The notes beneath the pieces are model-generated. The model was given only the letters and a program-made list of their open reading frames with translations. It made no database searches and was not told the origin of the DNA. From Promethearchaeota archaeon (GTDB lineage Archaea; Asgardarchaeota; Lokiarchaeia; Sigyniarchaeales; SOKP01): a stretch of DNA of 9,703 bases. This document shows positions 1 to 6,414 of the stretch, in pieces (within the stretch, counting starts at the first letter, position 1; the number at the start of each line of letters is the position of its first letter). The position numbers were made by a program, and so were the translations under genes. The stretch is from positions 1-9,703 of the forward strand of contig DXJM01000405.1 of assembly GCA_019057355.1 (NCBI GenBank). The letters run 5' to 3'.

Positions 1-738
1 AATAATCTAATAATAATTATTGCAGCAGTTCAATTCATATTAGCACTTATTTTAAGTTTTAAGGCAGTAAAATCGAAAATTCAAGTAATATGGTTATTGG
101 TTTTTGATTCATTTCTTCAAGCACTTATTTTCCTGGTATTTGCAGGATCACCCTTTTTAGATTTTGGAAATATTTTTCCATTTATTGTTGGACTCTCTCA
201 TTTATTAATCGTAATTTTTGTTCATAAGACCTTTTATAAAGGACAAAAACAAGTGTATATCCTATATGTCCTTATCATTGCATTAAGCTTTTTTGGATAT
301 ATCTTAAGTTTTTATGATGAAATGCCATTTAAACATCCCATCTCAATCTATTTATTTGCTTGGTATATTTTTTTACTCACATCAACTCCTAATTTTTGGT
401 GTTCATATGTAATCTTAAAACAGTATCTTGCATTTAGAAATAAAGACATACAACCATGGATAAAGAAAAGATATTTAATCACGGGAATTTCCCACCTACC
501 TTGGGGGATTTACGGGTTATATACATTATTTTTTTGGTATGCAGGTAATATACTATTAATATATGCATCTGTCGTTTTATCCATTGCAATAACCATTTTT
601 ACTATAGGATATTTTATAACATGGGTTATGCCTGGATTCCTAAAGAAGTTTTTCAATAGGCATCATGAAATTAGAGACGAAAAAGATATGAATGAAGAAG
701 AAATCAAGCAATTAATAAAGAGGGCATATAATGAATGA
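1..738 (+). CDS. Multi-spanning membrane protein of unknown function, 5'-truncated by the window edge
   Basis: The reading frame is open from base 1 to the TGA at 736-738 (245 codons visible), so the real start lies outside the window. The TTG at 97 is an internal codon rather than a convincing start, because codons 3-20 before it already encode a hydrophobic helix (LIIIIAAVQFILALILSF). Seven likely membrane segments are visible at about residues 3-20, 28-48, 57-76, 85-105, 114-138, 158-179 and 183-209 (numbered from base 1). A charged cytoplasmic-looking tail rich in Glu and Lys (about 213-245) follows. Positively charged loops such as KAVKSK and RNKDIQPWIKKR separate the helices. The general shape resembles 7TM sensor modules, but no catalytic or ligand motif is recognisable and no function is assigned. 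Its stop overlaps the start of the next gene, which suggests translational coupling. Confidence 0.8.
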   Translation, partial: NNLIIIIAAVQFILALILSFKAVKSKIQVIWLLVFDSFLQALIFLVFAGSPFLDFGNIFPFIVGLSHLLIVIFVHKTFYKGQKQVYILYVLIIALSFFGYILSFYDEMPFKHPISIYLFAWYIFLLTSTPNFWCSYVILKQYLAFRNKDIQPWIKKRYLITGISHLPWGIYGLYTLFFWYAGNILLIYASVVLSIAITIFTIGYFITWVMPGFLKKFFNRHHEIRDEKDMNEEEIKQLIKRAYNE

Positions 739-937
739 AAGCATGATTAATTTACTTGGAATTGAACTAATCAAATATATTAATATTGACTTGATGACCT
801 CAAAGAGAATAATCAGGATGGCGATGAAAGATATCATTAAAAAGGACAAATTTTTAAATTTAAATGATGTCCTATTTGTTTTTAGAAATAATTTGAATAA
901 ACTTTTAAAAAGTCTCAAAATTCCTGATAATGAGTAA
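731..937 (+). CDS. Small basic helical protein (68 aa), unknown function
   Basis: ATG at 731 lies inside the end of the membrane-protein gene (shared ATGAATGA, 8 bases). A GAGG ribosome binding site at 720-723 sits 7 bases upstream, which supports this start and coupled translation. The product is Lys/Arg-rich and predicted mostly helical: an N-terminal amphipathic stretch (about residues 5-18), a basic middle (about 24-40, SKRIIRMAMKDIIKKDK) and a C-terminal helix (about 44-63). It has no membrane segment, Cys pair or known motif. An overlapping antisense frame (712-918) is an AT-rich shadow. The overlap with a membrane protein suggests that the two products work together, for example as a small cytoplasmic partner. 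That is inference. I do not recognise the family. Confidence 0.6.
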   Translation: MNESMINLLGIELIKYINIDLMTSKRIIRMAMKDIIKKDKFLNLNDVLFVFRNNLNKLLKSLKIPDNE

Positions 938-1157
938 ATAATTTCAACTCTAGAAAATGTTGCTATAAAATATCAATCAATAATTACGATGGAGATAATT
1001 TAAACTTTCATTTGAACCTTTCAACTATAAATCAAATTATATTCTTTTAATGAGATACTGAGTCTTTTTTTTCCTATAATTTTAGTTATTGATTCTTCTC
1101 AACATGATTATTGCTTTCAATAAAAAAAAATTAACTTCATCCGTTTTTGATGAAGAG
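938..1157. other. Convergent intergenic region with 3' ends of both flanking units
   Basis: This 220-base AT-rich gap lies between two convergent units. It contains a T8 tract (1065-1072) suited to stop the plus-strand pair, and an A9 tract plus hairpin that serves the minus-strand gene. No open frame of useful length or RNA gene is seen. Confidence 0.5.
1065..1072 (+). terminator. U-tract terminator candidate for the membrane protein/68-aa unit
   Basis: Eight consecutive T on the plus strand, about 128 bases after the stop at 937. Archaeal RNA polymerase can terminate at oligo-U without a hairpin. No strong stem precedes it, so the call is tentative. Confidence 0.35.
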
Positions 1158-1161
1158 TTAA
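1122..1161 (-). terminator. Hairpin plus T9 terminator of the C45-family gene
   Basis: Read on the minus strand, TTAACTCTTCATC (1161-1149) pairs with GATGAAGTTAA (1141-1131): 7 bp, a 2-base bulge, then 4 bp, around a 7-base loop. Nine T follow immediately (1130-1122). The first arm overlaps the TAA stop codon (1160-1158). The layout is like a bacterial intrinsic terminator and is the clearest one in the window. Confidence 0.75.
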
Positions 1162-3971
1162 ATCGTTAGAATTTCAGAAGTTTCGATATTATCAGAGGGA
1201 TTATAGACAGATCCATTCTTGCTTACGGATGTTATCACAGAAATATACGTGCCAGAAATTTTATCAACTTTGATTTTAAAGCTCACCAGGCCGCTTGAAT
1301 CCGTGGTTCCCGTCTCAGTCAACTCAATGCCATTAGGTAATGTTAATTTTATGGAAACAAAAGCGCCTGCCACGTAATTTCCGGAATGATCTTTTATTAC
1401 AACATTAGTATGAATGTAATATCCAATAATAGAGATAAAAAACCAAGAATATCGAGGAGTAGCACTCATGTCAATAGAATTAACATGAATAGTGTGTTGT
1501 TGGGCTTCATTCGTGGTTGCTGAAGCGGATTCTGATTGCAATCCTTCATTTTCAAAACAATCGACAGCAGACACTTTATAGGTGTAAGACGTGCTTGGGC
1601 TCAATCCAGAATCGGCATAACTATTAGAATCGGTTTCATCAATCTTTATTCCATTGCGATAAACATGATAATGATCAAGATCAGGCTCGATATTTGTATT
1701 CCAATTTAGTTGAATCGAATATTCAGATATTGTAGTTGCGTATAATCCCGTGACTTGTGAAGGGGGGTCGATGTCAGGGATAAGTAAGTCATTTGTAGTT
1801 GCAATGGCAGGTACAGATAATGAACCTTCATTTTTCGAGTGATCTTCTGCTGAAACTTGATAAGCATAGGTTGTATTAGGTGTTAACCCGGAATCAGTGT
1901 ATTCATTTCCTAATACTTCGATAAGTTTCTGGCCATTACGATAGATATTATAGTGATCTAAGTCATTTTTTATGATTGGGTTCCATGAGAGGGTAATAGA
2001 ATATTCGGATTGTGTAGTTAAGGATAATCCAGTGACTTGAGAGGGAGGAGTAGTATCATTTAGAGTTTGTCTATCAGTATCATGCATTACAGTCCACTCA
2101 TGTAAAATGGGTGTATTCAATCCACTCTCTGAGGTAATAATTGCCTCTAAAATGATCCCTGTCGAGAGGAGGTAAGATAAATTATGGCCATTTACAGCCT
2201 CACTTGCAGAAACAAAAGCAATGAGATTATTGTCAGTTGTATAGATATTGTAGGCTATATCTGTTCCTTGTAATAATTCGTGTTCAGTTATAAACCAACT
2301 ATCACTCCAATCACTTCCGTGAGTAATGGGAACCGATCGCAAGAAACCATCTGTTTCACCATATGCTAACGTGATGGATTTATTATCATGATTCCATTCA
2401 ATATTTTCTGAACTTGCGATGCCATTAAGATAGTAGAAGGAATCCTGCCAGAATTGCCCGTTATTAACTTTTTGCATTTCAGAATATACATCATTACCCG
2501 CTGATAGATCGAGGTTTGTCAGGAGATCTCGAGCATTAGTGGTTTGACCGTTATCTAAACATGCTCGCGCTTGCTTGATCATAGAACTCCTTGCCATTTC
2601 TATCTTAGCCTCAAATGAAAGGTAATAGGGGATTAAACTTCCAAATGGAAAAATATCGGAATCCACCTTATTTAAAATTGATTCTGCTAGATTCCAAGCA
2701 TTACTTGAAGTCCAATTTGAATTAATATGGGTGCTTCCTGAGTGGATTGGAGTATAGATTGATGCGCAAGGGTCTCCCAATGCCGTCCACATAACGCTTA
2801 AATCAGCAGGATATTGATTGTCGATCTCAAAAGTTATACCATTTATTGTCGCATCATTTGAAATTGAACCATCAGCTTTTTCATGTTCTTTGGGATATCC
2901 TGGAGAGGTCTCATAATGATGACGTGATAGTTCATTAAATTCTATTGTATTTAGAAAGCCCTCTTTTTCATTACAAAAGTCTCGGGCAGCTTCATACCTT
3001 AATTTTAAATCAGTAGTTGTACCCGTATCATAACCTCTTAAAGTTATAAAATAATTAGACCTATACCCCACTCCATTTTGGATTATTGATTGTTCTGGTG
3101 TCGTGAATCGTTGAGCGGTATACTCAATAATTGCAACCTTATCTTTATCAGCACAGAGTAAGTTAGAGCCATCTAAAGGAACGCTAGAATCAAAAATGTT
3201 CGATGGCGGAATAATTTCATCTAAATATTCAAAGACATCATCAATATTTCCCGCTTTCTTTAAAATTTCTCTATTTATGATAGTAGGATCCATTCCATGC
3301 GCCCAAACTTCTATAGAGCTCACATATACATTCGCAACAGCAAGCCCTTCATCATTTATTCCTCCACTTACACCTGTTTTTCCAGCTGTAATAACTGCAC
3401 GGTAACCATGATAACTACCAGAAGGTGCAACCATTACAACAACTTGCGTTTTTCGTGAACTATCACGATTCTTATGTATTAGAGAATTTCCATTGACCGT
3501 GGCATTTCCGTGAGCAACCCATCCAGTGCAACCATTCTCTAAAGTGGCATCTTCATACATAAATGAAGGAAATAAGTTTAATGCAAGAACATCCATAAAA
3601 GGTACTTGAGCACCTTCTGCAATAGCTCGATATTCAATAATATCGTCCAAGAATTCTCTTTCAAATACCTCAGCTCTTTGGTTGACAATATCAAGAGTTT
3701 CTTCTTTTGTAAGTCCTGCATCATGTACATTTTTCCAAAATACTTCAATGTTATTTATAATTGCGGTTTTATATGTCGTGCCATGAATTAAACCTCTTTC
3801 TTCAGGAGTTCCTTTTAAAATAAGAATTTCTGATTCACCTTCAGTATCCAATGTCTTTTCCGATATACTTTTATTATCATTATTGTTTGGAATTAGATAA
3901 AATGTAATAGGAATGTTAATGACAGTACCTACAAAGAAAAACAGAAAAAAATATGCATAAATCTTTTTCAA
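1158..3971 (-). CDS. Secreted C45-family Ntn-hydrolase (acyl-CoA:6-APA acyltransferase-like) with FN3 and other beta-sandwich domains
   Basis: The 937-residue product starts at a TTG. GGTGA (3983-3979) lies 7 bases upstream, and a stop at 4004-4002 leaves no ATG or GTG option. Residues 1-27 form a hydrophobic signal peptide or anchor. The catalytic domain (about 45-515) shows the family features: RGLIHG (59-64), an ENGCTGW site whose Cys148 would become the N-terminal nucleophile after autocleavage at Gly147-Cys148, and HKNRD (166-170). Next come a beta-sandwich (about 527-632), two FN3 domains (639-727 and 733-821) and a C-terminal Ig-like domain (about 826-937) with VKN-type strands, GNYVAGAFV and TDSSGLVSF. 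The family cleaves or transfers acyl groups on amide bonds; penicillin acyltransferase is the founder, and most members have unknown substrates. The protein is probably exported, with the accessory domains binding glycan or surface. It is much longer than the usual 350-450-residue enzymes. Substrate and membrane tethering are unknown. Confidence 0.85.
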   Translation of the reverse strand: MKKIYAYFFLFFFVGTVINIPITFYLIPNNNDNKSISEKTLDTEGESEILILKGTPEERGLIHGTTYKTAIINNIEVFWKNVHDAGLTKEETLDIVNQRAEVFEREFLDDIIEYRAIAEGAQVPFMDVLALNLFPSFMYEDATLENGCTGWVAHGNATVNGNSLIHKNRDSSRKTQVVVMVAPSGSYHGYRAVITAGKTGVSGGINDEGLAVANVYVSSIEVWAHGMDPTIINREILKKAGNIDDVFEYLDEIIPPSNIFDSSVPLDGSNLLCADKDKVAIIEYTAQRFTTPEQSIIQNGVGYRSNYFITLRGYDTGTTTDLKLRYEAARDFCNEKEGFLNTIEFNELSRHHYETSPGYPKEHEKADGSISNDATINGITFEIDNQYPADLSVMWTALGDPCASIYTPIHSGSTHINSNWTSSNAWNLAESILNKVDSDIFPFGSLIPYYLSFEAKIEMARSSMIKQARACLDNGQTTNARDLLTNLDLSAGNDVYSEMQKVNNGQFWQDSFYYLNGIASSENIEWNHDNKSITLAYGETDGFLRSVPITHGSDWSDSWFITEHELLQGTDIAYNIYTTDNNLIAFVSASEAVNGHNLSYLLSTGIILEAIITSESGLNTPILHEWTVMHDTDRQTLNDTTPPSQVTGLSLTTQSEYSITLSWNPIIKNDLDHYNIYRNGQKLIEVLGNEYTDSGLTPNTTYAYQVSAEDHSKNEGSLSVPAIATTNDLLIPDIDPPSQVTGLYATTISEYSIQLNWNTNIEPDLDHYHVYRNGIKIDETDSNSYADSGLSPSTSYTYKVSAVDCFENEGLQSESASATTNEAQQHTIHVNSIDMSATPRYSWFFISIIGYYIHTNVVIKDHSGNYVAGAFVSIKLTLPNGIELTETGTTDSSGLVSFKIKVDKISGTYISVITSVSKNGSVYNPSDNIETSEILTI
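1509..2057 (-). repeat. Tandem duplicated fibronectin III domains within the C45-family gene
   Basis: Two domains 94 residues (282 bases) apart share PPSQVTGL (642-649 and 736-743), a strand-B Trp (663 and 757), DLDHY followed by YRNG (677-680 and 771-774), DSGL-P-T-Y (from 693 and 787) and a closing ATTN. The close match points to internal duplication. FN3 pairs are common spacers or binding modules in secreted enzymes. Confidence 0.85.
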
Positions 3972-4017
3972 TTTATTTTCACCAAAATATAATTTTAAGA
4001 ATTAGTTCATTTATTGC

Positions 4018-4026
4018 TTTTTTATA
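4018..4026 (-). promoter_or_regulatory. TATA-box candidate for the C45-family gene
   Basis: The minus strand reads TATAAAAAA. About 26 bases downstream of its centre places a start site near 3996, giving a leader of about 25 bases that would include the GGTGA ribosome binding site (3983-3979). The TTTAAATA boxes at 4053-4077 are alternatives with a longer leader. No mapped start is available. Confidence 0.35.
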
Positions 4027-4052
4027 GGGAAAAAACCCCGTTGAGGTTGTGT

Positions 4053-4077
4053 TATTTAAATATTTAAAATATTTAAA
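4053..4077 (-). repeat. Three near-tandem TATTTAAA copies (alternative TATA elements)
   Basis: TATTTAAA occurs at 4053-4060, 4061-4068 and 4070-4077. Read on the minus strand each is TTTAAATA, a good archaeal TATA match. The repetition could be redundant core promoters, a protein-binding array, or chance in AT-rich DNA. Confidence 0.35.
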
Positions 4078-4256
4078 GTTACTACTTAGGACCCCTAATA
4101 TCCTATAAAAACGCAATATTTGGATTTTATAACGAAAATAAGGTTCCATTTCTACTAATTCGATTTTATTAATTCTATCTTTCCGAGAGATTCTAAAAAA
4201 ATTAAATTATTTACTTTCTGAAGGCATATTTTACGCCTTTTCTTAGATCGGGGTAC

Positions 4257-4264
4257 AAAAAAAA
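4257..4264 (-). terminator. U-tract terminator candidate for the thiolase
   Basis: Eight T in a row on the minus strand, 35-42 bases after the thiolase stop codon. A weak 5-bp hairpin (4221-4239) and a T7 tract lie further downstream. Oligo-U alone can be enough in archaea. Confidence 0.45.
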
Positions 4265-4298
4265 GATAGCTATTGAATAACTTTAAAAATATGAAAAA

Positions 4299-5675
4299 TT
4301 ATCGCGTATAATTTTCATTTCTAATAATCGTCGCAATCGACATCCCAAATCCTACACACATGCTACTAATTGCATGTTGCTTCCTTGAATCTTCTAATTG
4401 GTGAAGATTCGTGCCAATTAATCTACAACCCGTCATTCCAGTGGGATGCCCTAAAGCGATTGCTCCGCCCCAAGGATTAAAACGAGGATCAGTCCACTCA
4501 AAATCCAATTCCTTACAACAAGCCCATACTACCGGACTAAATGCTTCATTAATTTCAATAAAATCCATTTCATCAAAAGACATGTTTGCGCGATCTAAAG
4601 CCATTGGCATTGCCTTAATTGGTCCGTCAAGCATGAGAACAGGATCGCTTCCTATGATTGCGAAATCGACAATAGTAGCTCGTGGTTTGAGTCCTGATTC
4701 TTCAGCAAGGTCACGCGTCATCCATAACTGGGCTGAAGCACCATCACTTGTAGGACAACTATTGCCTGCTGTTAAAAATGCTTGAGACTTCCTACCGGTA
4801 ATGGTTTTTAGGTTTTTAAGAACCTCTAAAGAAGTATTTGGACGAGGGGTTTCGTCATCCCGAGTTAAAATAGACATGCTTTCCTCTTCAACTACATTAT
4901 TATCTTCATCAAGCAAGAGATTATCTTCATCATCCACTTTTGGACACCAAATTGGCTCGATCTCTTTTACTCTTTTATTATAGGTTTTGATTGCTTTTTG
5001 ATGGGAATGAAGAGATATCTCGTCAAGCTGTTGCCTTAAATCGTCTTTATATTCCCCTTTAAACGCGCTCATTTCTATTCCTTTATGTCTACTGTAATAA
5101 TACATGCCTAATGAGTGAGCAGAATTTATTTGAGTTGAAAGAGTAGTGTTAAATTCATTCATTCTTGCTACAACTTCTGAATTATTTAAAATTTTTTTAT
5201 TTGGCGGGACCATAATAGGTTTTCCCTCTTTTTCATTATAGACGTACATGTCTGACATTATCGGATATTGATTTTGTAATTCTATCCCCCCGCAAATCAC
5301 CGCATCATGTGCACCACAGGCGATTGCTTGCCATGCGGAGAGCACGGCTTGAGCTCCACTTGCACAATGCCTATTTATACTCATCCCAGCTACAGTTACG
5401 GGTAGATTTGCCCCTAAAGCGGCATTTCTTCCTATATCCATCGCACAAGACCCAATTTGACTATTACATGATACAATCGAATCACCAATTAATTTTTTAT
5501 CAAACTCATTTCTCTTTAAAATGGATTTATAGCAATGAATTATTAAATCATCCCCCCGATGACGGGCTATGGTTCCATATCTTTTACCAATTGGAGTTCT
5601 TACATAATCAATTAAGACGGGTTCTCTTTTAGGATCTTTAAAATATTTTGAATATATATTTATACGTTCTTTCAT
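4299..5675 (-). CDS. Thiolase (acetyl-CoA C-acetyltransferase/3-ketoacyl-CoA thiolase family)
   Basis: The 458-residue product has all thiolase catalytic elements: nucleophile Cys104 in NRHCASGAQAV, NEAF (376-379), His410 in GGAIALGHPTG, and the second-half Cys440 in SMCVGFGMSIAT. RPNTSLE (278-284) and TAGNS (302-306) fit the classical, bacterial/beta-oxidation-like class, not the shorter archaeal mevalonate thiolase that usually sits with HMG-CoA synthase and a DUF35 gene. It should cleave 3-ketoacyl-CoA or condense two acetyl-CoA in the cytoplasm. It is longer than typical (about 390-430), with extra sequence in the loop region (about 145-275) including an acidic stretch (248-265). The usual CIGGG near the C-terminus reads CVGFG. 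The start is ATG without a clear ribosome binding site. It lies 47 bases downstream of the nitroreductase on the same strand. Direction and chain-length preference cannot be told. Confidence 0.92.
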   Translation of the reverse strand: MKERINIYSKYFKDPKREPVLIDYVRTPIGKRYGTIARHRGDDLIIHCYKSILKRNEFDKKLIGDSIVSCNSQIGSCAMDIGRNAALGANLPVTVAGMSINRHCASGAQAVLSAWQAIACGAHDAVICGGIELQNQYPIMSDMYVYNEKEGKPIMVPPNKKILNNSEVVARMNEFNTTLSTQINSAHSLGMYYYSRHKGIEMSAFKGEYKDDLRQQLDEISLHSHQKAIKTYNKRVKEIEPIWCPKVDDEDNLLLDEDNNVVEEESMSILTRDDETPRPNTSLEVLKNLKTITGRKSQAFLTAGNSCPTSDGASAQLWMTRDLAEESGLKPRATIVDFAIIGSDPVLMLDGPIKAMPMALDRANMSFDEMDFIEINEAFSPVVWACCKELDFEWTDPRFNPWGGAIALGHPTGMTGCRLIGTNLHQLEDSRKQHAISSMCVGFGMSIATIIRNENYTR

Positions 5676-5697
5676 AATTGTCTTATTGATTTGATAA

Positions 5698-5729
5698 TAT
5701 ATAATCCTTCTTTATTCAAGGATTATATA
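5698..5729. repeat. Perfect 12-bp inverted repeat between the nitroreductase and thiolase genes
   Basis: TATATAATCCTT (5698-5709) and AAGGATTATATA (5718-5729) are exact inverse copies around an 8-base centre. The right arm covers the nitroreductase stop codon (5725-5723) and most of a TATA box for the thiolase. It could be an operator or an RNA hairpin that stops or protects the upstream transcript. Confidence 0.7.
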
Positions 5730-6256
5730 AATTCAGCAAAATATTCTACAGGATTTCTTATCCTATTCTCAGAATTCTCATTTTCCTCGATATCATCAAT
5801 CTCGCCCATAGCAATTACACCCATCAATTCAAACTTTTCTCTATCGAGCTTAAAAAGGTCATTGACAGCTTCTTTTTTATTTAATATTTCTCCTAGCCAT
5901 ACTGCACCCAAACCAAATGCGTGGATGCTTAAAAGTATGGTTTGAAGAAAAGCACCCATCCCTAGAAGATCTTTAATACGGTCATAAGATTTTTCCAGGT
6001 CTAAAAATATAACAAAATTAACAGGTGCATTTTCGATGATACTGCTGTACTTGGTACATTCTGATAGTAATCGCTTTATTGTAGGATATTCTACAACAAA
6101 AACTTTCCAGGGTTGATTATTTAATCCCGATGGAGCCCATCTAGCACATTCTAAAATGTTTCTTACCGTCTTTTTTTCAATTTTTATGTCTTTAAATTTT
6201 CTGATACTTTTTCTCGATTTTATAAAATCTAGATAATCTTCTGATGCATAAATCAT
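5723..6256 (-). CDS. Nitroreductase-family FMN oxidoreductase
   Basis: The 177-residue product matches the compact nitroreductase fold. The first FMN-phosphate motif is SRKSIRKF (14-21), then APSGLNNQPW (41-50) and GLGAVWLGEI (115-124), with the closing GEID (151-154). The family uses FMN and NAD(P)H to reduce nitro groups, quinones, flavins or enones, usually as a homodimer in the cytoplasm. This is a short member of the family with an acidic Glu/Asn-rich segment (154-164) near the C-terminus. No ferredoxin domain is fused, although some archaeal relatives carry one. The ATG is supported by a TATA box placed for leaderless expression. It precedes the thiolase on the same strand, so a role in acyl-CoA or redox metabolism is possible, but the natural substrate is unknown. 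Confidence 0.9.
   Translation of the reverse strand: MIYASEDYLDFIKSRKSIRKFKDIKIEKKTVRNILECARWAPSGLNNQPWKVFVVEYPTIKRLLSECTKYSSIIENAPVNFVIFLDLEKSYDRIKDLLGMGAFLQTILLSIHAFGLGAVWLGEILNKKEAVNDLFKLDREKFELMGVIAMGEIDDIEENENSENRIRNPVEYFAEFI
5724..5731 (-). promoter_or_regulatory. TATA-box candidate for the thiolase
   Basis: TTTATATA on the minus strand matches the archaeal consensus. It predicts a start site near 5701 and a leader of about 26 bases before the ATG at 5675. It overlaps the last codons of the nitroreductase, so the thiolase may be made both alone and as part of a two-gene transcript. Confidence 0.45.
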
Positions 6257-6280
6257 GATAAAGAAAATATTGAATGTACT

Positions 6281-6288
6281 TATATAAA
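6281..6288 (-). promoter_or_regulatory. TATA box of the nitroreductase, spaced for a leaderless mRNA
   Basis: TTTATATA on the minus strand lies so that a start site about 26 bases from its centre falls near 6258, only about 2 bases before the ATG (6256). No ribosome binding site is present, which fits leaderless translation. An AAAGA stretch just upstream could act as the TFB element. Confidence 0.6.
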
Positions 6289-6331
6289 TCTTTCATCTTT
6301 TAAATGGAGAGAGAAAGGATTAATATAAGAA

Positions 6332-6340
6332 TTTAAATAA
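6332..6340 (+). promoter_or_regulatory. TATA-box candidate for the histidine kinase
   Basis: TTTAAATAA in the divergent gap predicts a start near 6361 and a leader of about 54 bases. A second candidate, TATAAAG around 6383-6389, would give an almost leaderless message that excludes the Shine-Dalgarno-like AGGGCGAT (6401-6408). The sequence alone does not decide. Confidence 0.35.
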
Positions 6341-6414
6341 CAATTCTTTTTTCATTATTGTAGAAAATTCAATAATAATTTGTATAAAGTAAAACTAAAA
6401 AGGGCGATTTATTT

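Larger units (their letters stand above)
3972..4298. other. 327-base non-coding gap between the thiolase and C45-family genes
   Basis: Both flanking genes read on the minus strand, so this gap holds the 3' end of the thiolase transcript and the 5' region of the C45 gene. Seen in it are an A8 tract (4257-4264; T8 on the minus strand), a weak AAGGC/GCCTT hairpin (4221-4239), three TATTTAAA copies (4053-4060, 4061-4068, 4070-4077), and a GGG-A6-CCCC element with a small stem (4027-4050). No open frame of credible length, tRNA or clear structured RNA was recognised. Confidence 0.5.

Noticed and set aside
97..738. TTG at 97 as the start of the membrane protein
   Set aside because: The frame is open to base 1 and encodes a membrane helix before this codon, so the gene is truncated by the window.
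712..918. Antisense 68-residue frame over the small plus-strand gene
   Set aside because: It has hydrophobic AT-rich composition and no promoter or ribosome binding site, and it overlaps both a clear membrane-protein end and a frame with a good GAGG site.
4027..4050. Possible structured small RNA (GGG-A6-CCCC with AACC/GGTT stem)
   Set aside because: The stems are only 3-5 bp and no C/D, H/ACA or riboswitch consensus is visible, so it is kept only as part of the promoter gap.
4221..4239. AAGGC/GCCTT hairpin as the main thiolase terminator
   Set aside because: The stem has only 5 bp and is not followed directly by a T tract on the minus strand; the T8 at 4257-4264 is a better candidate.
4411..4785. 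124-residue plus-strand frame
   Set aside because: It lies entirely antisense to the conserved thiolase catalytic region, and its sequence has no domain character.
5309..5632. 107-residue plus-strand frame
   Set aside because: It is antisense to the thiolase N-terminal half including Cys104, with low-complexity His/Leu/Arg-rich composition.
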